Source: an uncultured Flavobacterium sp.
Lineage (GTDB): Bacteria; Bacteroidota; Bacteroidia; Flavobacteriales; Flavobacteriaceae
Direction of reading: 5' to 3'
NCBI RefSeq assembly: GCF_943913405.1
Contig: NZ_CALTYA010000010.1
Location: forward strand, 31,668-95,667
DNA length: 64,000 bases
The stretch's first letter is position 1, and every line of letters starts with the position of its first letter. The notes beneath the pieces are model-generated. The model did no database searches. It was not told where the DNA came from and saw nothing but the letters and a program-made list of their open reading frames with translations. Both the position numbers and the translations under genes were made by a program. Positions 17,980 through 25,102 of this stretch are shown here, in pieces.

Positions 17980-18794
17980 ATTTTTGTAATTACCAATTCT
18001 ACTCTGCGATCTAAATCTGGACCTTTTCCAAGCGGTTGCGTGTTTCCATACCCTTTGAAAGTCATTCTCGTTTTTGGAACTTTCTTGAAAGCTAAGTATT
18101 TGTAAACGGCTTCGGCGCGATTTGTCGAAAGCTTTCTCTTTTTGGTTTCCTTGTCGATCGCTTCTTTGTAAAAAGGTGGCGTACAGCAAACATGTCCTTG
18201 AATTTCAATCTGTAAATTGGTGTATTTCAAAAGCCTTCTTACAATGACATCAAGTTCGCTTTTTGATTTTGCCGTAAGCTTGCTGCTTCCTTTCGCAAAC
18301 AATAATTTATCTAAATAAATTCTGTCGCCGACAATATGTGTTTTGTGGATTTCACTAAAAACGCCTGGAATATTGAGCTTTTCAATCGGAATTTCCTTGA
18401 AATTCATCACCACATCCACACGGCGATTTTTAGAACGTACTTCAGAAATATTGTCAATATCGTCTTCAATCAAAACACGTCCGCGTCCTTCAATCGTTAC
18501 GATGATTTTATTTTTTACGCCTTCCTCAACCAATTTATTGCGAATGGCATTGGCACGATTATTTGACAATTTGAAATTGTATTCTTCCTTGCCACGATCG
18601 TCGCAATAGCCATAAATGCTGATGGATTCCACGCGAGAAGAATCTGATTCTTTGATGAATTTTACCAGATTTTCAACCCGGCTGTCATCTAAATTGTATT
18701 TATTTACGTCGAAATAAACCGAATGCACGATTTCTTCTTGAGCATTTGCAATTCCAAAAATAAATAACGGCAGTAATTTTAAATAGCGCAACAT
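17976..18794 (-). CDS. Secreted protein with two OmpA-like domains
   Basis: A 272-residue protein with a signal peptide (residues 1-18, ending IANAQ). Two OmpA-C-like peptidoglycan-binding domains follow in tandem: the first about residues 25-135 (VYFDVNKYNLDDSR.. YGYCDDRG.. NRRVDVVM), the second about 160-270 (LLFAKGSSKLTAKSKSEL.. GHVCC.. GYGNTQPLGKGPDLDRRVELVI). OmpA-C domains hold proteins to the cell wall through meso-DAP. Two copies without a barrel is an uncommon layout. The gene's first base is the last base of the S41 protease gene (1-bp overlap), so the two are coupled. Confidence 0.85.
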   Translation of the reverse strand: MLRYLKLLPLFIFGIANAQEEIVHSVYFDVNKYNLDDSRVENLVKFIKESDSSRVESISIYGYCDDRGKEEYNFKLSNNRANAIRNKLVEEGVKNKIIVTIEGRGRVLIEDDIDNISEVRSKNRRVDVVMNFKEIPIEKLNIPGVFSEIHKTHIVGDRIYLDKLLFAKGSSKLTAKSKSELDVIVRRLLKYTNLQIEIQGHVCCTPPFYKEAIDKETKKRKLSTNRAEAVYKYLAFKKVPKTRMTFKGYGNTQPLGKGPDLDRRVELVITKI

Positions 18795-20431
18795 TATTTC
18801 AACAAGATTTTATTGTATTCTGCTGAATTTGCAAGCAATGACGTCGCTTTTTTGATCTCAGAATTGTTTTTGGTATAATATTGATACAAGCCTTCCTTGT
18901 ACTGATATCTTCGGATGATTTCGTCTAGAATTAATTCCTTGATTTCAGCTTGGTTTTTGTTCAATTGCGTTTCATCGCTTTTTTGCAAGGCAGTCAGCAA
19001 TTGCTGAAATTCTACTTTAGTTTCTTCGTCAATTTTTTCTTTTTTGGCCGCTTCCAAAGTTTTTTTCAGAGCCAATTCTGTTTCCGTATCAAAGGCAAAT
19101 TTTTCATTTTTCAGATACTTTTTGAAATCTGCGAAATCTGCATCTGAAATAGTTGGAATCTTATCTCCCAAGTTTGGATTTTTGTAGTAATAGCTGGTTA
19201 CGTAATTAAAAATTCCGTCGTTTTTAACTAGAGATTCAGTGATGGCGCTCATTTTTGCTTCTGCCAATTCCACGTCTGGCTGAATTCCTCCTCCGTCATA
19301 AACCGTTCTTCCTTTTCTGGTCTTGAAGGCGTTGTAATTTTTAGCTTCGGTTCTGACCGCTTTTCCATCTTTGTCTTTGTGCCAATAATCCAAGGCTTGA
19401 ATACATCTTCCGGAAGGCGTGTAATATCTAGAAATTGTAACTTTTACCTGCGTTCCATAAGTCAAATCGATTGGTCTTTGGACCAAACCTTTTCCAAAAC
19501 TTCTCGCGCCGACAACAACGGCTCTGTCTAAATCTTGCAAAGCTCCGGCAACGATTTCTGACGCAGAAGCGCTTCTTCCGTCAACCAAAACTACCAATGG
19601 AATTTCAGTATCTACAGGCGATTTCGAAGTTTTGTAAGTATTGTTGTGTTTTTCAATATGCGATTTTGTCGTCACAATTGTTTCACCGCTTGCTACAAAA
19701 AGGTTGCAGATATTTACGGCTTCGCCCAAAAGGCCGCCCGGATTTCCTCTTAAATCTAAAATGATTCTTTCAGCTCCGTCTTTTTTCAGTTTTTCCAAAG
19801 CCTCTTTTGTTTCGGAAGAAGCTTTTGCATTGAATTGCGAAAGTACTATATAACCTGTTTTCTCATCAATTTTTGAAAAGAAAGGAACGGCTTTTACGTC
19901 AACTTCCTCCAAAATCAAATTTGTAGTATTTGTTTTTCCCTGGCGTACGTATTTGATTTCAATCTTGGCGTTTTTGCTTCCTTTTAAAAGCTGTGACGCA
20001 TCATCTTTGAAATCGGCAAGACTTACGTCGCCAATCTGAATTATCTCGTCTCCGGCCTTTAAACCGGCCTTGTCTGCAGGATAATTTTTGTAAGGTTCTT
20101 TGATGATCAGTTTTCCTTCTTTTCTGGTAATCATTGCGCCAATTCCTGTGTATTCACCAGTATTGTTGATCTTGAATTTCACGACATCCTGCTCATTGAA
20201 ATAAACCGTGTAAGGATCTAATTCTTGAAGCATATTTTTGATTGCCTTGTCCATCAAATCACCAGGATTCGTTTCGTCGACATAGTTCATGTTCACGGTT
20301 TTGAACATCATGGTGAAGATTTCGATTTGTTTTGCAATTTCAAAAAAATCGTTTCTGAAACTGGCGCCTACATATAACAATCCTCCAGCCACAACCGGAA
20401 TTATATATCTCTTTTTTAAAAATCTGTACAT
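18794..20431 (-). CDS. S41-family C-terminal processing peptidase
   Basis: A 545-residue CtpA/Prc-type serine protease. An N-terminal hydrophobic segment (residues 9-23) serves as signal or anchor. A PDZ domain lies at about 90-165 (YTGIGAMI.. AGLKAGDEIIQIG). The catalytic core has LRGNPGGLL (228-236), the Ser-bearing SASASE (287-292) and the Lys in SFGKG (K314), so the Ser-Lys dyad is intact. A Lys/Glu-rich C-terminal helical tail follows. These proteases trim periplasmic or secreted proteins near their C-terminus. It lies downstream of rnpA and is coupled to the OmpA-domain gene. Confidence 0.93.
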   Translation of the reverse strand: MYRFLKKRYIIPVVAGGLLYVGASFRNDFFEIAKQIEIFTMMFKTVNMNYVDETNPGDLMDKAIKNMLQELDPYTVYFNEQDVVKFKINNTGEYTGIGAMITRKEGKLIIKEPYKNYPADKAGLKAGDEIIQIGDVSLADFKDDASQLLKGSKNAKIEIKYVRQGKTNTTNLILEEVDVKAVPFFSKIDEKTGYIVLSQFNAKASSETKEALEKLKKDGAERIILDLRGNPGGLLGEAVNICNLFVASGETIVTTKSHIEKHNNTYKTSKSPVDTEIPLVVLVDGRSASASEIVAGALQDLDRAVVVGARSFGKGLVQRPIDLTYGTQVKVTISRYYTPSGRCIQALDYWHKDKDGKAVRTEAKNYNAFKTRKGRTVYDGGGIQPDVELAEAKMSAITESLVKNDGIFNYVTSYYYKNPNLGDKIPTISDADFADFKKYLKNEKFAFDTETELALKKTLEAAKKEKIDEETKVEFQQLLTALQKSDETQLNKNQAEIKELILDEIIRRYQYKEGLYQYYTKNNSEIKKATSLLANSAEYNKILLK

Positions 20432-20600
20432 ATTTTTAAAGTTTTTATTTCTTTTTTATTGGAAAAAGCAATCGTTTTATAACCAAATCTTTATGACTTG
20501 TAATTGTAACAAATCTAATGAATATTGATTAAATTAAATTGAGCCTGTTTTTGAACGCAAAGTAAAAAAGGAATCGCAAAGAAAATTGAAACAATGCCTT

Positions 20601-20987
20601 TCAAAGCTTTTCACTTACTTGCTGCAATTGCAAATGAAATTTCTCAAAAACCTGAATCGTCTTTTTGTTTATTTCTTCATAAGTCAATCGGTCTTTTGAT
20701 TGGTATAAAAGCATGAAAGCATGAGGCTCTTGCAGATTTTCAATCAAAAGATGTTTGTTCAAGCGATATGTTTCTCTTAAAACTCTCTTGAAATAATTGC
20801 GGTCTACGGCTTTTTTGAAATATTTCTTTGAAACAGAAACGCCCATTTTCAGTTGCTGCCCTTCATCTACATTTCCTTTGATGAAAACAAGCCGCAATGG
20901 GTATTTAGAAACCGATTTCCCTGACTTGAACATCAGGTCAATTGTGTTTCTGCTTTTTAGTTTCTCAGATTTTGGATACGTCGACAT
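20601..20987 (-). CDS. rnpA: Ribonuclease P protein component
   Basis: Protein subunit of RNase P, which helps the RNA subunit remove 5' leaders of tRNA precursors. 128 residues. The RNR-type signature is VDRNYFKRVLRE (about residues 66-77), and the N-terminal FKSGKSVSKYPLRLVF strand region fits the family. In many bacteria rnpA sits next to rpmH and dnaA; here neither is present. Upstream, its ATG directly abuts the stop of a small secreted-protein gene; downstream, the S41 protease gene begins 169 bp later. Confidence 0.95.
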   Translation of the reverse strand: MSTYPKSEKLKSRNTIDLMFKSGKSVSKYPLRLVFIKGNVDEGQQLKMGVSVSKKYFKKAVDRNYFKRVLRETYRLNKHLLIENLQEPHAFMLLYQSKDRLTYEEINKKTIQVFEKFHLQLQQVSEKL

Positions 20988-21395
20988 TTATGGATAAATA
21001 TTATAGACAATTTTTAAATCGGGATAATTGATATAAAATTGAATACGATTTCCTTGTGTTTTTCTGGTAATTACTTCAATAACACAACGGTTTCCACTAT
21101 TGTCAATGCAATTAAAAGTCATGGTTTTATCAGTCTCATTTTCTATCGTAGTTCCATAAACTTCAATGTTGTAAAGCTGCGTTTGCTGCGAATTCACGAC
21201 AATTCTGTTTTTGTCGCCGTCAAGCGTAATGATGATATTGGTGTCTTTAAAATCAGACCATTTTCCCCATTTTCCTTTGGCATCTTGTTCCATGACGCTG
21301 TAGCTTGAGGTTTTGAATCGGTATTTTTGCGCAAAAGCTTGCTGTGTTCCCAAGATGATAAATGCGAGCAACACTAAATTTTTTAATACTTTCAT
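20988..21395 (-). CDS. Small secreted protein of unknown function
   Basis: A 135-residue protein with a clear signal peptide (residues 1-22, ending QQAFAQ). The mature part is beta-strand-rich (KYRFKTSSYSVMEQD.. IIITLDGDKNRIVVNSQQ) and resembles small lipocalin-like or META-like Bacteroidota proteins, though I cannot assign a family. It has two Cys (near residues 96 and 103) that could form a disulfide. Its stop codon directly precedes the rnpA start, so it is the first gene of that transcript. Confidence 0.78.
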   Translation of the reverse strand: MKVLKNLVLLAFIILGTQQAFAQKYRFKTSSYSVMEQDAKGKWGKWSDFKDTNIIITLDGDKNRIVVNSQQTQLYNIEVYGTTIENETDKTMTFNCIDNSGNRCVIEVITRKTQGNRIQFYINYPDLKIVYNIYP

Positions 21396-21422
21396 TTTGA
21401 AATTTCTAAAGGGGTAAAGTTA

Positions 21423-21430
21423 CAAATATA
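21423..21430 (-). promoter_or_regulatory. -7 box for the secreted-protein/rnpA unit
   Basis: The complement reads TATATTTG, an exact TAnnTTTG match, 27 bases before the ATG at 21395. Confidence 0.6.
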
Positions 21431-21498
21431 TTTCACGGGGCGTAATTTGCTGCAGCGTTTCGTAAATTTCTACAGAATTAAAGATGCAGTTCCCCAAT

Positions 21499-21507
21499 TT
21501 ATCCACA
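21499..21507 (+). other. Single perfect DnaA box
   Basis: TTATCCACA equals the strongest DnaA-binding consensus. It sits in an AT-rich 299-bp gap upstream of rnpA's transcript. Only one perfect box was seen, so it may be a regulatory site or chance rather than an origin. Confidence 0.35.
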
Positions 21508-21715
21508 CATTCTACAACAATTCAAATTGATTCCACTTGCATTTATTGTTACAAAAATTAATTTATCTGATTAAAAATTAGCTTCTAAACTGTTGATTTA
21601 TATAGGAAAACTCAAAAAAAGTATATTTATTTTATTGTCGATCTCATAAAAATAAAAACACGTGGCACTGAACTTGCCTTAACTCAAGGAAATTATGAAT
21701 TATAAAAAATCAAAT

Positions 21716-21985
21716 ATGAAAAATTTACTATTAAGCGCAATAATGTTAACAGGAGTTGTAACATTTGCTCAAGAAACACCAAAGAAAGCTGATAAAAAAG
21801 CGAAACAAACTACAACAACAACTACTGTAAAAGCTGATAATGCAGCCGAAGTTACTAAAACAACGGAAGTGAAGCAAGATGCTAACGGTGACAAACAAGT
21901 AGAAACGACTACGTCTACAAAAACGGCTACGCCAGCACAACCAGCTGCGCCAGCAACAACTACAACTACCACGAAAAAACAATAG
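21716..21985 (+). CDS. Small secreted Thr/Lys-rich protein
   Basis: About 89 residues if started at the ATG at 21716; an in-frame ATG at 21695 would add seven residues (MNYKKSN) before the signal peptide. A signal peptide ending VTFAQ is followed by a low-complexity tail made of Thr runs, Lys, Ala and Pro (TTTTTTVKAD, PAQPAAPATT). The mature protein is probably disordered. No family recognised; such short Thr/Lys-rich secreted proteins are common in flavobacteria and may be stress-related. Followed by a strong hairpin terminator. Confidence 0.65.
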   Translation: MKNLLLSAIMLTGVVTFAQETPKKADKKAKQTTTTTTVKADNAAEVTKTTEVKQDANGDKQVETTTSTKTATPAQPAAPATTTTTTKKQ

Positions 21986-22014
21986 TTTTTTCCTTAACCA
22001 ACCAAACCATTATT

Positions 22015-22046
22015 AAAAAACCTCTAAAGCGATTTAGAGGTTTTTG
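22015..22046. terminator. Bidirectional terminator between convergent genes
   Basis: AAAAACCTCTAAA (22016-22028) pairs perfectly with TTTAGAGGTTTTT (22033-22045) around a GCGA loop. It has A and T runs on both sides, so it can end both the plus-strand gene and the minus-strand patatin operon. Confidence 0.9.
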
Positions 22047-22056
22047 ATTTTTATAA

Positions 22057-23094
22057 TTATTTGTTTTTAATAAGTTTCTTCGCAATTTCATTCAACTCTT
22101 TTCTATTTTGATCTACAAAAGAAAGTCCGGATTGAATTAATTCATAAATATTTTTTGCTGAAACATCATCCATTTCAGAAGAAGCATTTTTTAAGGAAGG
22201 CATTAGTCTGTAATAGTTTTTTGCATTTCTCGCACCTAAAGTTTCGTACATTTTTCTGATGTGATAATCTGTAGTTTCCACGTTCGCAGAAAGCAAGATG
22301 TCAATCAAAGGCTGAATCCATTTTACTTTTCCAGCATTTTCAAATTGCCTGAAAGTGTAAGGTTTCAAGACTTCGCCAGTTCCTACAGAAACAATAATCA
22401 TATCGCTTATTTTTGGAAAATCAGGCTTCGACAAATCATTCAATATTTTAGAAAATTCAATTTTTCTCGCTTCCGCGTAAGCGCATAATGCAGGATTGTT
22501 GGCATAAACGCCTCCGTCGATCAACGTAAATTCTTGCCCGTAAAATGATTTTATTTTAGCTGGTTCAAAATAAGTCGGCGCAGCGGCAGTGGCTCGGCAG
22601 ACATCTTTGACATAGAAATTTTCCAGATTTGATTCTGCTTCGTGGCTTGTAAAAAACTTGGCTTTTCGATGAAAAATATCATACGAAGTAATTAAACTCG
22701 GCTTGATGAAGCTTTTGATTTGCAAATTTCCGAAGACTTCTTCCAGTTGCTTTTCTAATCCGCGCTGTGAAATCTTCTCGCTGAAAAGGCCAAACGGATT
22801 GATGATATGCTGCCAGAAAGAAACGTTGAAAATCGTCTCGCCGCGTTTTGCGTATAAATCCAAAGCGGTTTCTACAGAATATTTCGCTTTGTTGTCATTG
22901 TCAGGAAATAGCAGGATGGAAGCAAGAATGCCGCCGGTGCTAGTTCCTGCGATCAGGTCAAAATAATCCCCGATTTTTGCCGTCGGATTATCCAGCTTTT
23001 GAAGCTGTTCCTCGATATATTTTAGGATTACACAAGTAATTATCCCGCGGATTCCTCCGCCATCGAGGCTTAAAATTCTAATTTTTTTTGCCAT
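22057..23094 (-). CDS. Patatin-like phospholipase
   Basis: A 345-residue patatin-fold lipid acyl hydrolase without a signal peptide. The oxyanion glycine loop is DGGGIRGI (11-18), the nucleophile elbow is GTSTG with Ser52, and the catalytic Asp is D193 in the DGG motif; the Ser-Asp dyad is complete. Enzymes of this group cleave membrane phospholipids and include toxins and defence effectors, but also housekeeping proteins. It is the last gene of a four-gene unit with an M15 peptidase, a lipoprotein and a small protein. The gap to the preceding gene is 73 bp. No nucleotide cyclase or other CBASS partner is present. Whether its target is the own or a foreign membrane is open. Confidence 0.88.
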   Translation of the reverse strand: MAKKIRILSLDGGGIRGIITCVILKYIEEQLQKLDNPTAKIGDYFDLIAGTSTGGILASILLFPDNDNKAKYSVETALDLYAKRGETIFNVSFWQHIINPFGLFSEKISQRGLEKQLEEVFGNLQIKSFIKPSLITSYDIFHRKAKFFTSHEAESNLENFYVKDVCRATAAAPTYFEPAKIKSFYGQEFTLIDGGVYANNPALCAYAEARKIEFSKILNDLSKPDFPKISDMIIVSVGTGEVLKPYTFRQFENAGKVKWIQPLIDILLSANVETTDYHIRKMYETLGARNAKNYYRLMPSLKNASSEMDDVSAKNIYELIQSGLSFVDQNRKELNEIAKKLIKNK

Positions 23095-23167
23095 GGCTAT
23101 TAGGTTTTATGATCTAAAGTTTATGATTTAAGATTTGGGGTCTCGAATTCGAATTTTAGATATTGTA

Positions 23168-23488
23168 TTAAAGACTTAAAATTACGGTTTGAAGCACCGT
23201 TTTAAAGATGCTGTTTTTAATATTGTTCAGTTTTATTTTTGATAAGCCCGCACCTTGCAAGGCTTTTAATGTCACCAAATCTTGCTGGCTTTTCAAGAGC
23301 CAAGCAAATTCGTCTTCCGTTAAGGAACCAGCTACAAAAAGAATCGACCAGCGCTCTAGTTTTTCTCTTGATTTTTCTAAGAAATCTTTCACGTCTTTTT
23401 GAATTTCTGGCTTGAATTCTGTGTATTTGTCGCCCAAAACCGTGATGAGGTTTTTGCGCAATTCTTCTAATAATTTTTCAATATCCAT
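23168..23488 (-). CDS. Small helical protein of unknown function
   Basis: A 106-residue protein with no signal peptide and no recognised domain. The first 55 residues are a charged amphipathic region rich in Lys and Glu (LLEELRKNLITVLGDKYTEF), which should be helical. The C-terminal third is more hydrophobic (IFKTVLQTVILSL), possibly membrane- or partner-binding. It lies 5 bp from the lipoprotein gene, so it is surely co-transcribed. Its position between a peptidoglycan peptidase/lipoprotein pair and a phospholipase suggests a helper role in that unit, which is inference. Confidence 0.65.
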   Translation of the reverse strand: MDIEKLLEELRKNLITVLGDKYTEFKPEIQKDVKDFLEKSREKLERWSILFVAGSLTEDEFAWLLKSQQDLVTLKALQGAGLSKIKLNNIKNSIFKTVLQTVILSL

Positions 23489-23493
23489 GATTC

Positions 23494-23958
23494 TTAGTTT
23501 TTAGAGATTAAATCCAGAAGGCTGTCTTTTGACTGTTTGTCTTTTTTGATTTCATATTGAATCAACAAATCCATGGCTTCAAGTACTTGATTTTTAGATT
23601 CTTCCAAGAAAACTGGTGTCAAAGTTTCTTTTTCTTTCCATCTTTTGAAAAAACCACCTAGAAGATTTTTTTCTTTGTCAGTCAAAATTGTCCACATGGC
23701 AAAAGTGATTTGATTGTCAGGCTTGTTTTTTTCATATTCAGCTAACTTTTCAATATTTAGGAATAAGGCTTCAACTTCCGCTAGGTTTTTAGAATACGGA
23801 GTTGTTGCTTTGTCCATCAATTTTGACGTTTCGACTTTCAATTCTGTAGTTTTTTGATAGGAATATTGGTCAAAAACTGCTGTTCTAGTTGATTCGCAGG
23901 AAAATGTTGTAAAAGCCAGCAACAGCATCAGTGCTATTTTATTTCTTAGTTTCTTCAT
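23494..23958 (-). CDS. Lipoprotein of unknown function in M15/patatin unit
   Basis: A 154-residue lipoprotein: the hydrophobic stretch LMLLLAFTTFSC ends in a lipobox Cys near residue 21. The mature part is helix-rich and charged, ending in Lys-rich helices (YEIKKDKQSKDSLLDL). No family recognised. It follows the M15 peptidase by 1 bp. A lipoprotein next to an endolysin-like enzyme recalls spanin subunits of phage lysis modules, but there is no second, membrane-spanning partner, so this is only an analogy. Confidence 0.7.
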   Translation of the reverse strand: MKKLRNKIALMLLLAFTTFSCESTRTAVFDQYSYQKTTELKVETSKLMDKATTPYSKNLAEVEALFLNIEKLAEYEKNKPDNQITFAMWTILTDKEKNLLGGFFKRWKEKETLTPVFLEESKNQVLEAMDLLIQYEIKKDKQSKDSLLDLISKN

Positions 23959-23959
23959 C

Positions 23960-24442
23960 TTATGCAGGATTTAAAATTACGTAGCCTTGTTTGTCTTTCT
24001 TCAATTTGGATAGCTTTTGCCAAGTAACGTTTCTCTTTTCAAAATGAGGCATATCTTTGAAAGTTTTCCAGTTTCCTCCCCATTCGTAACCATGCTTTGC
24101 GAAAATTTTCACACATTCATACCAATCTGCGACTTTATCATTATCCCAATCTTTTTTAGTGTCCCAAGAAGCGATTTTTTCATCGATAATGAGGCAGATA
24201 TCGACTGCAAAACCATAATTGTGGATAGATTGCCCGCCTTTTGCATTGGTGATTTTTTTGCCAGGCTTAGTTCTTCCTTGGGCATACATATCATTCTGTT
24301 CTTCAATGGTTCTAAGGCCTTGCGTAATTCTTACTTTTGCTTTTCCGGTCAAGGCAAGGTCGCATTCTTCGATAATTTGGGTTACTTCGTCTCGAATGCT
24401 CGGATGGAGCAGGGCGATTTTTTGTTTAGTAGGTTTGTCCAT
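23960..24442 (-). CDS. M15-family peptidoglycan peptidase (endolysin-like)
   Basis: A 160-residue zinc peptidase of the L-alanyl-D-glutamate endopeptidase type (as in phage T5 endolysin and CwlK). Zinc ligands are visible as H74 and D81 in SIHNYGFAVD and H133 in MPHFE; the RITQGLRTIEEQNDMYAQGRT region and WGGNWKTF are also family hallmarks. It has no signal peptide, so like phage endolysins it would need help to reach the wall. It heads a four-gene unit whose promoter is nearly identical to that of the 1256-residue protein/toxin unit. A prophage relic or a domesticated lysis function are both possible. Confidence 0.88.
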   Translation of the reverse strand: MDKPTKQKIALLHPSIRDEVTQIIEECDLALTGKAKVRITQGLRTIEEQNDMYAQGRTKPGKKITNAKGGQSIHNYGFAVDICLIIDEKIASWDTKKDWDNDKVADWYECVKIFAKHGYEWGGNWKTFKDMPHFEKRNVTWQKLSKLKKDKQGYVILNPA

Positions 24443-24465
24443 AGTTTTATTATTTAATTATACTA

Positions 24466-24510
24466 CAAATATATAAGAAAATAATCAATTAAACTAATTG
24501 AAATAAGATT
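24466..24510 (-). promoter_or_regulatory. Promoter of M15 unit, duplicated at the large-protein gene
   Basis: The complement holds the -7 box TATATTTG (24466-24473), 24 bases before the ATG. Upstream it reads GATTATTTTCTTA, AATTAGTTT and AATCTTATTT in nearly the same arrangement as the promoter at 31318-31364; 19 of the 21 bases ending in the -7 box are identical. The shared region is a candidate common regulator site. Confidence 0.6.
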
Positions 24511-24617
24511 ATTTTCCATTAATGTTTTCCTTTTTTTATTCTGAAGGCTAGTCTTGTTAATTTATTAAATGTACTATTTTTTGTGTTTTGTAAGGGTTTT
24601 TATTTAATTTAAACTTC

Positions 24618-24760
24618 ACAAATATCTGATTAACAGCTTAACAATCTCATCGGTACCTTTTGAAAGAAATTCATAGTGCCATTGTAAGCTTTTTACTAAT
24701 GAGGCTATTGATTTTTCAGCAACTTTAGGATTCAAACAATAAACTTCTAATTCTTTAAAT
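24618..24760 (-). pseudogene. Displaced fragment of a second toxin gene
   Basis: The core, 24634-24727, matches 25690-25783 inside the toxin gene at 88 of 94 bases without gaps. On the minus strand it encodes KVAEKSIASLVKSL and EFLSKGTDEIVKL, differing from the toxin at three of 31 residues (the segment before the toxin domain), then stops five codons later. Upstream it stays open over about 16 codons (PFKELEV...), with no start codon. It is a relic of another toxin tip that once shared the same junction. The remaining gap (24443-24617) shows only AT-rich sequence and the M15 promoter. Confidence 0.8.
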
Positions 24761-24772
24761 GGAAAAAGTCAT

Positions 24773-24798
24773 AAAAAAAGCAGTCTGAAAGACTGCTT
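24773..24798 (-). terminator. Terminator of the toxin/immunity unit
   Basis: AAGCAGTC (24778-24785) pairs with GACTGCTT (24791-24798); in the minus direction the hairpin is followed by seven T. It lies 4 bp after the stop of the putative immunity gene. Confidence 0.88.
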
Positions 24799-24802
24799 AA
24801 AA

Positions 24803-25102
24803 TTATTTTTTTATTACATATTTGCCTTCAGAATTTTTTTCAATTTCAGCAATTATCATGTTGAAATTTTGATAATATAAAGGTTCACCTGTTTCATCTG
24901 AAATAATTAAAAAGTCTCTATTGTCAAATATTGCATCAATTGATATGACCCAGCTATTTAATATTGTGCCTTTTGGCCTCGCAACTTCATCATCTTCATG
25001 GAACATTACTTTAACAATATCTTTTTCATTGTAATAATCTCCTTTTAAATCTTTAAGAACTTTTTTTGTTTTTTCTAAAATTTGCTTTTCTGTATTTTTC
25101 AT
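24803..25102 (-). CDS. Putative immunity protein for the zincin toxin
   Basis: A 99-residue, acidic, cytosolic protein without signal or membrane segment. No family recognised with confidence. The N-terminal helix is charged (EKTKKVLKDLKGDYYNEKDIVK) and the rest looks like an alpha/beta fold with several strands (NSWVISIDAIFDNRDFLIISDETGEPLYYQNFN). Its ATG overlaps the toxin stop by 4 bp, so it is made together with the toxin. Small genes directly 3' of a polymorphic toxin are almost always immunity genes; the assignment rests on that position and size. It ends at a strong terminator. Confidence 0.65.
   Translation of the reverse strand: MKNTEKQILEKTKKVLKDLKGDYYNEKDIVKVMFHEDDEVARPKGTILNSWVISIDAIFDNRDFLIISDETGEPLYYQNFNMIIAEIEKNSEGKYVIKK

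Noticed and set aside
21659..21664. CACGTG hexamers at 21659, 40373 and 52302 as further parS sites
   Set aside because: The flanking bases do not follow the TGTT-CACGTG-AACA pattern; only the central six bases agree.
22057..23094. Patatin phospholipase as a CBASS effector (CapV)
   Set aside because: No cyclic nucleotide synthase, Cap2/Cap3 or other CBASS gene is near, and the gene belongs to an operon with an M15 peptidase.
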